Below are positions 28,999-40,300 of a stretch of 64,000 nt of DNA, piece by piece (positions within the stretch are counted from its first letter, which is position 1; every line of letters begins with the position of its first letter). The notes beneath the pieces are model-generated. The model saw only the letters and a program-made list of their open reading frames with translations, was not told the DNA's origin and did no database searches. The DNA comes from Fulvivirga maritima (GTDB lineage: Bacteria; Bacteroidota; Bacteroidia; Cytophagales; Cyclobacteriaceae). The translations under genes and the position numbers were made by a program. The stretch spans positions 4,273,001 through 4,337,000 of the forward strand of contig NZ_CP089980.1 of the NCBI RefSeq assembly GCF_021389955.1, read 5' to 3'.

Positions 28999-30090
28999 AT
29001 GAGAGTAGTAAGGTTTTGCATACTTTTTGTTTTTTGTCTGCCTTGTATTTTTAGTCAGGCGCAGTCGTGTACTGATGTTTTAAATATGGCCAGAGAAAAC
29101 TTTGATGCAGGTCATTTTTACGTCATTCCTGATTTATTGGAGCCATGTCTTAAAAGCGGACTTAAAAGAAACCAGCGGATTGAAGCCTATTATTTATTGT
29201 CAAGGACTTACTTGTTTCTGGATCAGCCAGAAAAGGCAGAGGAGAGCTATCTTCACCTATTGAAAGAAGACCCTGAATATGCTTTAAATGAAGAGGAAGA
29301 TCCTATAGACCTGGTTTACTTAAGTAAAAAATTTATTACCACACCTATTTTTACTTTTTATGCAGGCGCTGGTGTCAATCTCACCTCTGTAAATGTATTG
29401 TCTAATTATGGCATGGATAATACTGGAAATTCACAGGAAGAATATAGCAATGGTTTTGGAATACAAGTAAAGGTAGGAACAGAACTAAATATAAATGATT
29501 TTCTAAGTGTGGGTTTAGAACCCTCTTTTTATACACGTTCCTATTCTTATGAAAACACACTTTTTGTAGTTGATAATCAAGATTATACTGAGAATCAGAT
29601 AGGGTTCCAGGTTCCTGTGTTTTTAAAATACAGGAGGAAATTTGATAAGGTAACACCCTATGCATATGCAGGTTGGGGTATAGACTTGCTTACTAATGCA
29701 AATGCGCAAATCAGGTATAATGATAGAGACCTCAGTACTCAAAGTGAATACCCGGTAACAGGGCCTGAGTTGAATATTAATAATTTGAGGAACAGAGTGA
29801 ATAGCTTCATTTTATTTGGAATAGGGGCAAACTACCGTATAGGCTATGATTATGTGTTTTTTGATATAAGATATAGTGGGATACTACGAAATATTGTAAA
29901 GGAGGAGAATAGATATAATAATTTACCCTTTAATTACACCTACAGTTATATTGATGATGATAAGAGGTTAAACAATTACGCTATATCAGTAGGTTATGTG
30001 TGGCCTCTTTATAAACCTAGAAAAATTAAAAAGCATTCAACTAAAGGATTCATTAATAAATTGTTAAGCAAAGGAGGGGCAGATAAATGA
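28999..30090 (+). CDS. Outer-membrane beta-barrel protein with N-terminal TPR-like segment
   Basis: A 363-residue protein with a signal peptide (cleavage near FSQAQS). Residues about 25-110 form a short helical, TPR-like domain (RIEAYYLLSRTYLFLDQPEKA). Residues about 115-345 alternate hydrophobic and polar residues in the pattern of a PorT-like 8-10 stranded outer-membrane barrel (FTFYAGAGVNLTSV, GIQVKVGTELNINDF, FFDIRYSGILRN). The C-terminus is basic. Start and stop are tightly coupled to its neighbours: 1 nt after the nSTAND1 stop, and its own stop overlaps the next start by 4 nt. The periplasmic TPR segment could dock a partner protein. Confidence 0.82.
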   Translation: MRVVRFCILFVFCLPCIFSQAQSCTDVLNMARENFDAGHFYVIPDLLEPCLKSGLKRNQRIEAYYLLSRTYLFLDQPEKAEESYLHLLKEDPEYALNEEEDPIDLVYLSKKFITTPIFTFYAGAGVNLTSVNVLSNYGMDNTGNSQEEYSNGFGIQVKVGTELNINDFLSVGLEPSFYTRSYSYENTLFVVDNQDYTENQIGFQVPVFLKYRRKFDKVTPYAYAGWGIDLLTNANAQIRYNDRDLSTQSEYPVTGPELNINNLRNRVNSFILFGIGANYRIGYDYVFFDIRYSGILRNIVKEENRYNNLPFNYTYSYIDDDKRLNNYAISVGYVWPLYKPRKIKKHSTKGFINKLLSKGGADK

Positions 30091-31283
30091 AAAGGAAGTT
30101 AGCACTTATCTGTTTGATTTTTACTGGCATTGTAGCTTGTGATACAGAGAATAATATAGAAACACATTATTCAGAATACTTCATTAAGTACTATGGTGTG
30201 GATGGAGATCAGGAAGCTGTTGATTTTGAAATTTTAACGGATGGCTATTTAGTATTAGGAGAGAATGTAAATGCAAATACTGCTTATTTAGTCCGAACTG
30301 ATTTATTAGGGAATGAGTTATGGAGTGAGCAGCTGGGAGAAAATATTGATGAAGTGGTGGATATGGTGCTAACTCCATCGGGTAGTTACATGGTGGTAGC
30401 TAATACTCGAAACAGTACATCAAATCGTGAAGTGCTGGTGCTGAAAGTTGATGATCAGGGGAGTCTGATTCAGTCAGATACTTTTGGTATTGCAGGATAT
30501 AATGTAGTAGCATCGAACATTACAACTACCAGAGGAGGTAGCTTTATTGTTACAGGGTATACTAATAGTGTTGCTACTAATGTGAATTCAGATATTTCTG
30601 ACTTGTTTTCATTTGAAATGGATGAAAATATGGTGTCGCAGGGGTTATGGAGAAATACCTACGGATGGGATGGAGAGGATATAGGAGTAAAGATATTGGA
30701 TAGAGAAAGTGGCTATGTGTTTTTTGGTACTACAGATCATAAACCTTCAGATAACATGCCCCAAGATAGAACTAACCTGTTTTTGTTTCCGACTAACACT
30801 ATAGGAGATCAAACTTCAACCTTCCCTTTGCAGCTATATGGAACTACGGCGGCAGAAGAAGCTGCTGATATTGTACGGTTGAGAGATGGTGGTTATGCTA
30901 TGGTAGGAACTAGTTTTAGTAACGCTTTGCGAACACCTTTTATGGTGAGAGTAACCAGCAACGCAGCTACTATTTTTCAGACTCAGTTTACAGAAATAGG
31001 AAGTATGGAGTTGAAGTCTGTTGTGCAGTCTTCAGATGGAGGTTTTTTAGTGTTGGGAGTGCTTTATGAAGATAATGGGAGCAATATAGCTTTACTAAAA
31101 GTGGCTGCAAATGGTGAACTTGTATGGAATAAGCTTTTTGGAGGAGAGGATTCCAATTGGCCTGGTGCCATCAAAGAGATGGAAGATGGTTCGATAGGTT
31201 TTGTTGCCACTATTGAATTAGAAAACCAAACTAAAATAGCCTTTATTAAAGTAACTCCTGATGGAGAATTAACTCATGAATGA
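30087..31283 (+). CDS. Lipoprotein with propeller-type repeats
   Basis: A 398-residue lipoprotein (signal MKRKLALICLIFTGIVAC, lipobox IVAC). The mature part is made of about six repeats of 50-60 residues with the pattern DGG(Y/F)xxxG...ILxKxDxxGxxxW(S/N)xxFG, for example DGGFLVLGVLYEDN and LLKVAANGELVWNKLFGG. This is the blade pattern of beta-propellers common in Bacteroidota surface proteins. It overlaps the barrel gene by 4 nt, so the two are translationally coupled. It may face the periplasm or be displayed on the surface; the signal does not decide this. Confidence 0.82.
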   Translation: MKRKLALICLIFTGIVACDTENNIETHYSEYFIKYYGVDGDQEAVDFEILTDGYLVLGENVNANTAYLVRTDLLGNELWSEQLGENIDEVVDMVLTPSGSYMVVANTRNSTSNREVLVLKVDDQGSLIQSDTFGIAGYNVVASNITTTRGGSFIVTGYTNSVATNVNSDISDLFSFEMDENMVSQGLWRNTYGWDGEDIGVKILDRESGYVFFGTTDHKPSDNMPQDRTNLFLFPTNTIGDQTSTFPLQLYGTTAAEEAADIVRLRDGGYAMVGTSFSNALRTPFMVRVTSNAATIFQTQFTEIGSMELKSVVQSSDGGFLVLGVLYEDNGSNIALLKVAANGELVWNKLFGGEDSNWPGAIKEMEDGSIGFVATIELENQTKIAFIKVTPDGELTHE

Positions 31284-31357
31284 GAAATTCAGGTTACTTT
31301 ATGCATTTAGGAATAATATAAAAATATAAAGTATTGTGCTTCAATTAATTGCACTTT

Positions 31358-34300
31358 ATGTCAACTAATCCAATAAACCATATCTTGAATAGGAGGTCTT
31401 ATCTATTGAAAAACAGTCTGTTAAAGTGTCTCTATAGCATTGCTTACGCGTTTTTCTTGATCCTGATCGGAACTCTCAATGGGAATGCTCAATGCGGATT
31501 TTCAGGATTGGGAACTTCATATTGTGAATCAGCACCGGCAGTTACTATGGAGCCTTTTAATACGGGAGGTGTTTTTTCAGGTCCAGGGGTTACTGGTAAT
31601 CAGTTTTCTCCAAGTGTGGCAGGGCCAGGCTCCCATCAAATCAATTATAAAAACACCAATTCATACACCGTAAATACTTCTGGAGTTTTTAATTTTAATG
31701 GTACTGCAACAGGGTGGACTACCGTTACCTATGCTGGTGGCGATTTGCAGAACACAGACGATGCATTATCAAATGCCATTAATATTGGATTTCCGTTTGA
31801 GTTTTTTGGTAATACTTATACGCAGCTTTATGCTTCATCAAACGGCAATATAACTTTTACACCTTATACTGAAAGTAGTTACAGCCCGGCAATAATACCT
31901 TCTACAGCATCCCCCAATAATATGATTGCTTTGGCTAGGGCAGATTTGGAACCAAATGCTTCCATAATTTCTGAAATTAAATATAAGGTAGTAGGTACTG
32001 CGCCCAATCGCACATTTATCTTGTCTTATAATGATGTTCCTGCAAATGGAAGTATTGGGTATCTCACTTCTCAAGTGAAGCTTTTTGAAACGAGTTATAA
32101 TATTGAAATACATACTACTATTAATAGTCTTACAATTGCAAGTTTACAAGGGATTGAAAATAGTAATGGAGAAATAGGGGTTACCGTTCCGAGTAGAAAT
32201 AATCAGAATTGGACTGCAAATACTGACTATGTAGCTTTTATTCCATGCAGTACTTCTCGAACGGTAGAAGTATACCAAGACCCGACCACAAAAGCCGGCA
32301 CAGGCGGTAGTGTTTGTGGCATCGGTTCTTCCAATACCTTTAGTCTATCCGCAGTAGCTAGTGTAGGTACAGGCACCTGGACACAAACTAGTGGGGCAGG
32401 TACTAGCACTTTTAGCAATGTTAATTCAGCAACCAGCACAGTATATGCTAGCGCATCAGGCACCTATGTCTATCGCTGGACAGAAGTAAATGGCAGTTGT
32501 GAAGATTACGATGAAGTGACCGTAGTTTATGACCGTCCGACCACTGCAGATGCAGGAGTAAGCTCAGTAGAAGAGTGTGATTTGAATATCAGTTTATCAG
32601 GAATTCAAAGTGTAAGCGGCAGCAGTGCCAGCTGGACTGTTACTAGTGGTAATCCTTCCAATATCACTTATAGCAATAGCAATATTTTCAATCCATCAGT
32701 CACCTCATCAGCTTACGGAACTTATGTATTCGAATTGACAGAGACCTATGGCTCTTGCAGCAGCACAGATGAAATCACGGTAACCTTTACCGAACAACCC
32801 ATATCCGAAGCCGGGACAGGCGGCAGTGTTTGTGGCATCGGCGCTTCCAATACCTTTAGTCTATCAGCGGTGGCTAGTGTAGGCACCGGCGCTTGGACAC
32901 AAACCAGTGGTCCGGGCAGCAGTACTTTTAGTAATGCAAACCTGGCAACCAGTACGGTTTATGCGTCAACTAGCGGTACGTATGTCTATCGCTGGACAGA
33001 AGTAAATGGCAGTTGTGAAGATTACGATGAAGTGACCGTAGTTTATGACCGTCCGACCACTGCAGATGCAGGAGTAAGCTCAGTAGAAGAGTGTGATTTG
33101 AATATCAGTTTATCAGGAATTCAAAGTGTAAGCGGCAGCAGTGCCAGCTGGACTGTTACTAGTGGTAATCCTTCCAATATCACTTATAGCAATAGCAATA
33201 TTTTCAATCCATCAGTCACCTCATCAGCTTACGGAACTTATGTATTCGAATTGACAGAGACCTATGGCTCTTGCAGCAGCACAGATGAAATCACGGTAAC
33301 CTTTACCGAACAACCCATATCCGAAGCCGGGACAGGCGGCAGTGTTTGTGGCATCGGCGCTTCCAATACCTTTAGTCTATCAGCGGTGGCTAGTGTAGGT
33401 ACAGGCGCTTGGACACAAACCAGTGGTCCGGGCAGCAGTACTTTTAGTAATGCAAACCTGGCAACCAGTACGGTTTATGCGTCAACTAGCGGTACGTATG
33501 TCTATCGCTGGACAGAAGTAAATGGCAGTTGTGAAGATTATGATGAAGTGACCGTTGTTTATGACCGTCCGACTACAGCAGATGCAGGAGCAACTTCAGT
33601 AGAAGAATGTGATTTGAATATCAGTTTATCAGGAATTCAAAGTGTAAGCGGCAGTTCAGCTAGCTGGACTGTTACTAGTGGAAACCCTTCCAATATCACC
33701 TTTAGCAATAGCAATATTTTCAACCCATCAGTCACCTCATCAGCTTACGGAACTTATGTGTTCCAACTGACCGAGACTTATGGCTCTTGCAGCAGCACCG
33801 ATGAAATCACGGTAACTTTTACCGAGCAACCAGTATCAGAAGCCGGTACAGGCGGCAGTGTTTGTGGCATCGGCGCTTCTAATACCTTTAGTCTATCCGC
33901 AGTAGCTAGTGTAGGTACAGGTACCTGGACCCAAACTAGTGGGGCTGGTACTAGCACTTTTAGCAATGTTAATTCAGCAACAAGCACAGTATATGCAAAC
34001 ACATCAGGCACCTATGTCTATCGCTGGACAGAAGTGAATGGCAGTTGTGAAGATTATGATGAAGTGACCGTAGTTTATGACCGTCCGACTACAGCAGATG
34101 CAGGAGTAAGCTCAGTAGAAGAATGTGATTTGAATATCAGTTTATCAGGTATTCAAAGTGTAAGCGGCAGCAGTGCCAGCTGGACAGTAACCAGTGGCAA
34201 CCCTTCCAATGTCACTTTTAACAATAGCAATATTTTCAATCCGACTGTTACTGCTTCAGCATATGGAACTTACGTATTCCAACTGATAGAGACCTATGGT

Positions 34301-37300
34301 TCTTGCATCAGCACCGATGAAATCACGGTAACCTTTACCGAGCAACCCATATCAGAAGCCGGGACAGGCGGCAGTGTTTGTGGTATCGGCGCTTCCAATA
34401 CCTTTAGTCTATCAGCAGTAGCGAGTGTAGGTACAGGTACAGGTGCCTGGACGCAAACCAGTGGTCCGGGCAGTAGCACTTTTAGCAATGTTAATTCAGC
34501 AACCAGTACAGTTTATGCATCCACTAGCGGTACGTATGTCTATCGCTGGACAGAAGTGAATGGCAGTTGTGAAGATTACGATGAAGTGACCGTTGTTTAT
34601 GACCGCCCAACTACAGCAGATGCAGGAGTAAGCTCAGTAGAAGAATGTGATTTGAATATCAGTTTATCAGGAATTCAAAGTGTAAGCGGCAGTTCGGCCA
34701 GCTGGACTGTTACCAGTGGAAACCCTTCCAATATCACGTTTAATAATAGCAACATTTTCAATCCATCAGTCACTTCTTCAGCTTACGGAACTTATGTGTT
34801 CCAACTGACCGAGACTTATGGTTCTTGCATCAGCACCGATGAAATCACGGTAACCTTTACCGAACAACCGGTATCAGAAGCTGGCACAGGCGGCAGTGTT
34901 TGTGGCATCGGCGCTTCTAATACCTTTAGTCTATCCGCAGTAGCTAGTGTAGGTACAGGTACCTGGACCCAAACTAGTGGGGCTGGTACTAGCACTTTTA
35001 GCAATGTTAATTCAGCAACTAGCACAGTATATGCAAACACATCAGGCAGCTATGTCTATCGCTGGACAGAAGTGAATGGCAGTTGTGAAGATTACGATGA
35101 AGTGACCGTTGTTTATGACCGCCCAACTACAGCAGATGCAGGAGTAAGCTCAGTAGAAGAATGTGATTTGAATATCACTTTAGCAGGGATTCAAAGTGTA
35201 AGCGGCAGCGGTGCCAGCTGGACAGTAACCAGTGGCAACTCTTCCAATATCACGTTTAATAATAGCAATATTTTCAACCCGACTGTTACTGCTTCAGCAT
35301 ATGGAACTTATGTATTCCAACTGACAGAGACCTATGGTTCTTGCATCAGCACCGATGAAATCACGGTAACCTTTACCGAGCAACCAGTATCAGAAGCTGG
35401 CACAGGTGGCAGTGTTTGTGGCATCGGAGTTTCTAATACCTTTAGTCTATCAGCAGTAGCTAGTGTAGGTACAGGTGCCTGGACTCAAACTAGTGGGCCA
35501 GGTGGCAGTACTTTTGGCAATGTTAATTCAGCAACAAGCACAGTATATGCTAGCGCATCAGGCACCTATGTCTATCGTTGGACAGAAGTGAATGGCAGTT
35601 GTGAAGATTACGATGAAGTGACCGTTGTTTATGACCGTCCGACTACAGCAGATGCAGGAGCAAGCTCAGTAGAAGAGTGTGATTTGAATATCAGTTTATC
35701 AGGAATTCAAAGTGTAAGCGGCAGCAGTGCCAGCTGGACAGTTACTAGTGGCAACCCTTCCAATATCACCTTTAGTAATAGCAATATTTTTAACCCATCA
35801 GCCACCTCTTCAGCTTACGGAACTTATGTGTTCCAACTGACAGAGACTTATGGTTCTTGCAGCAGCACCGATGAAATCACGGTAACCTTTACCGAGCAAC
35901 CAGTATCAGAAGCCGGCACAGGCGGCAGTGTTTGTGGCATCGGTTCTTCCAATACCTTTAGTCTATCCGCAGTAGTTAGTGTAGGCACCGGCACCTGGAC
36001 GCAAACTAGTGGTCCGGGCAGCAGCACTTTTAGTAATGCTAATTCAGCAACAAGCACAGTATACGCTAATACTTCAGGCAGCTATGTCTATCGCTGGACA
36101 GAAGTGAATGGCAGTTGTGAAGATTATGATGAAGTGACCGTTGTTTATGACCGCCCAACTACAGCAGATGCAGGAGTAAGCTCAGTAGAAGAATGTGATT
36201 TGAATATCACTTTAGCAGGGATTCAAAGTGTAAGCGGCAGCGGTGCCAGCTGGACAGTAACCAGTGGCAACTCTTCCAATATCACGTTTAATAATAGCAA
36301 TATTTTCAACCCGACTGTTACTGCTTCAGCATATGGAACTTATGTATTCCAACTGACAGAGACCTATGGTTCTTGCATCAGCACCGATGAAATCACGGTA
36401 ACCTTTACCGAGCAACCAGTATCAGAAGCCGGTACAGGCGGCAGTGTTTGTGGCATCGGCGCTTCTAATACCTTTAGTCTATCCGCAGTAGCTAGTGTAG
36501 GTACAGGTATCTGGACGCAAACTAGTGGGCCAGGCAGCAGTACTTTTAGCAATGCAAACCTGGCAACCAGTACGGTTTATGCAGATGCATATGGTACCTA
36601 TGTTTATCTCTGGACAGAGGTAAATGGCAGTTGTGAAGATTACGATGAAGTGACCGTTGTTTATGACCGTCCAACTACAGCAGATGCAGGAGTAAGCTCA
36701 GTAGAAGAATGTGATTTGAATATCACTTTAGCAGGGATTCAAAGTGTAAGCGGCAGCAGCGCCAGCTGGACTGTTACCAGTGGCAACTCTTCCAATATCA
36801 CGTTTAATAATAGCAATATTTTCAACCCGACTGTTACTGCTTCAGCATATGGAACTTACGTATTCCAACTGACAGAGACCTATGGTTCTTGCATCAGCAC
36901 CGATGAAATCACGGTAACCTTTACCGAGCAACCAGTATCAGAAGCCGGCACAGGCGGCAGTGTTTGTGGCATCGGTTCTTCCAATACCTTTAGTCTATCA
37001 GCAGTAGCGAGTGTTGGTACAGGTACTTGGACACAAACTAGTGGTCCGGGCAGCAGTACTTTTAGCAATGCAAACCTGGCAACCAGTACGGTTTATGCAG
37101 ATGCATATGGTACCTATGTTTATCTCTGGACAGAGGTAAATGGAGGGTGTCAAGATTCAGACGAAATAGTGGTTAACTTTAATGAAAGCCCACAAATTAT
37201 ATCAGTTGATAATGATGGTAATGTTTATTGTGAACCAGCATCGTTGCAATTGAGAGGAGAGATAGGCGGTGGAGCTAGAAGAGGCAGCTGGACTCTGGAG

Positions 37301-40300
37301 TCCGGAGGCACCGGCTTATTGAGCGCGAGTAGCATTACCGGTTCTATTATTACTGCTACTTATGTTCCTGCAGATGGTGAATATGGCGAACTGATATTTA
37401 GATTAACCACAGAAGATTCTGATGGAGCCGGACCTTGCACAGAAGATTATGCCGAGATTTCAATTGTTATTAATCAGTCAGCACAGGTAGATGCTGGATC
37501 TAATATTGAAATTTGTGAAAATGAGGAGGCTACATTAGGAGGCTCATTTTCAGGAGCCACTACTTCAGTAACTTGGACTGGCGGAGCTGGTACTTTTTCT
37601 GATATTAATGATCCATTATCAACCTATGAACCGTCTCAGGCTGAGATTGATGCAGGATCTGTTACGCTTACTTTGCAAAGTAATGATCCGGATGGTGTAG
37701 GCCCATGCGACGTAATATCTGATCAGGTAACTATAACTATTCATCATTTGCCAGAAGTGGCTCTTACCGGGTTAAATTCTAATTACGCAGAGAATGATCC
37801 TGTGGTAATCATGGAAGGTTTTCCTTCAGGCGGTACTTATACAGGAGATGGGGTGAATGCAGGTACAAATGAATTTCATCCTGAAAATGCTTTGGTTGGT
37901 GCCAATAACCCTAACGAGGTGGTTTATTCTTATACTGACAGGTTTGGATGCTTAAATAGAGATACTGTGCAAGTGGTTGTATATCCAGCAACTGAAATCA
38001 ACTTTAGTATAGAAGATGCCGCTCAGGATGCTGATGGAAGGTATGAAGTCTGCGCTAATAGTGGTAATTGGCTATTAAACGGGACACCGAGCGATATAAC
38101 TGGCTTAGCTCCAACCCACTTTACAAGTGATAATAGTGATCTTATAACACAGTCTGGTGGATTTTATTATCTCGTTACTGATAATTTGGTTTCAGATACT
38201 TATACTATAACTTACACTTATACCAACTCAGATAATGTTACTTCTGTAATTCAGAGAGATGTAAAAATCTTACCGACTCAGGAAGTTAATTTCACAGTAA
38301 GTACTTCTTGTATAGAGGATACTTTTGAGTTTGAAGATGATTCATTTATTCCTGATTCACCATTCCCGAGTAATGTTTCCAGGTGGCAATGGAATTTTGG
38401 AGACGGGAGTGCGACTGCTGCGGAAGAAGATCCAAGTCATAATTATGCTGCCCCTGGTATATATAACGTAACGCTTACATCTGAAAATGATCTTGGTTGT
38501 GCTGCTTCTATAACCAAAGAGGTAAGAGTGGGAGAGAAGCCTGACGCAGCTTTTATCTGGTCTTCGATTTGTAGCAACGATGCTACTCAGTTTACTGACA
38601 TGACCGGAGCCTTGAATATTAGTTCTTATTCGGTCTATGTATGGAATTTTGGGGATGGTCATAGCATTTCAGGAGTACCTTCTGATAATATTCCTGCAGG
38701 TACTAATGATGGAAAAACTTCTGGCACCTATAAAAACCCTTCTCATCAGTATGATGAAATAGGTAATTTCACGGTTTCTCTTACTGTAACTACTAATGAT
38801 GGATGTGGAGATGTAGAGATTCAGACGGTGTATATATTACCTTTTAATACCGTAACTCCAGATGCTGAAAATGCTTACTTTGAAGATTTTGAGGAAAGTG
38901 CAGGTGGCTGGGTGGCAAGCTCTAATCAGGTGATACAGAGTGATACTTCTTGGGTACGTGGCGTAGCTAATGGAGAGGTAATAAACTCCGAGGGAAATAT
39001 TGTTTGGTGGACAGGTGATAATGATAGCTCTTATTTTAATAATGAAGATTCTTATCTCAACGGACCATGCTTTGATTTGTCATTGCTAGATAGGCCAATG
39101 ATTTCTTTAGATGTATGGTATGATTTACAAGATGGCTTTGATGGCGTAGTTTTGCAATATAGTACTGATCAAGGAACTAGCTGGGCAAATGTTGGGGATA
39201 TAAATCAGGGCATCAATTGGTATAACCAGCAGGGTATTATTAGTAGCCCTGGAGATACTCAGGATAGAAATAATCTGAGTGACTTTAATGTAGGAGATAA
39301 GGGCTGGACTGGCAGTTCTGATGGCTGGCTTACAGCTCGTTTTACGCTAGACGAAATTCCTGTAAGTGAAAGAAATTTGGTGAGATTCAGATTAGCCTTT
39401 GCTAGTGATGCTAATAACCCTTTAGGAACTAAGTTAAATGGTTTTGCCTTTGATAATATTTATGTTGGCAATAAATCAAAACAAGTGCTAATAGAGCATT
39501 TTGTGGATACTGAAGTAGATATTAGTAATCAGGCAATAGATCATTTTCAGATGCTTGCTGAAGAGGAGATGAATGAAAGCGGCAGACTTGACTTTATTAT
39601 GCTTGAATATCATATAGCTGATTCTGGAGAAGATCCACTTAATGCCGATAATCAGGGTGACCCTAGCGCCAGATCCATTTATTATGGAGTATCTCAAGCA
39701 CCTACAGCCGTATTAGATGGTAATGAATTTATAGGCAATCCATTTGAAATAGACCAGGTAAACATAGAAAGAAGGGCTCTAATGCAGCCTATGTTTGATA
39801 TTGAAGTAGAATCTCTGGAAAGTGGTCCTACCTCTTTAGAAGCAGAAGTGACAATAACCGCCCTCAAAGAACTCTCAGAAGATGTTATAGTACACCTGGC
39901 AGTTGTTGAAAATGATATTAACATAGATGGTAGGGTGTATGGAAATGTACTTAAGAAGCTAATGTTTGGAGGAGAAGGAAATAACCTTATGATAGATTGG
40001 GTAAACGGCACTTCTCAGGTACTACAAGCACAATGGGAAGTAAATACCACTTTATACGATAATGAAAAGCTTTATTATGTAGCTTTTGTTCAAAACCGAA
40101 TGACTCAGGAAGTGTACGGCGCTGTGCGAGTAAAAGCTCCGGCCAAAGAGCAGGCTGATGTAACAGCTATTGACGAACCTGAAATTTTCCAGGCTACTGA
40201 ATTTAATATTTACCCTAATCCGGCCTCAGAGCGCTTATATTTTGATCTGCCACAGTTTAATAATGAAATGGGGTGGAAGATAGTGGATCAAAGAGGAGTA

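Noticed and set aside
32227-37068. Series of 62-78-codon antisense frames repeated across the giant gene
   Set aside because: They recur once per 516-bp unit simply because the sense repeats are alike. The proteins are Val/Leu/Pro-rich shadows with no start context.
32290-37190. CRISPR array
   Set aside because: The repeats are 516 bp, contiguous and coding; there are no short repeats with unique spacers.
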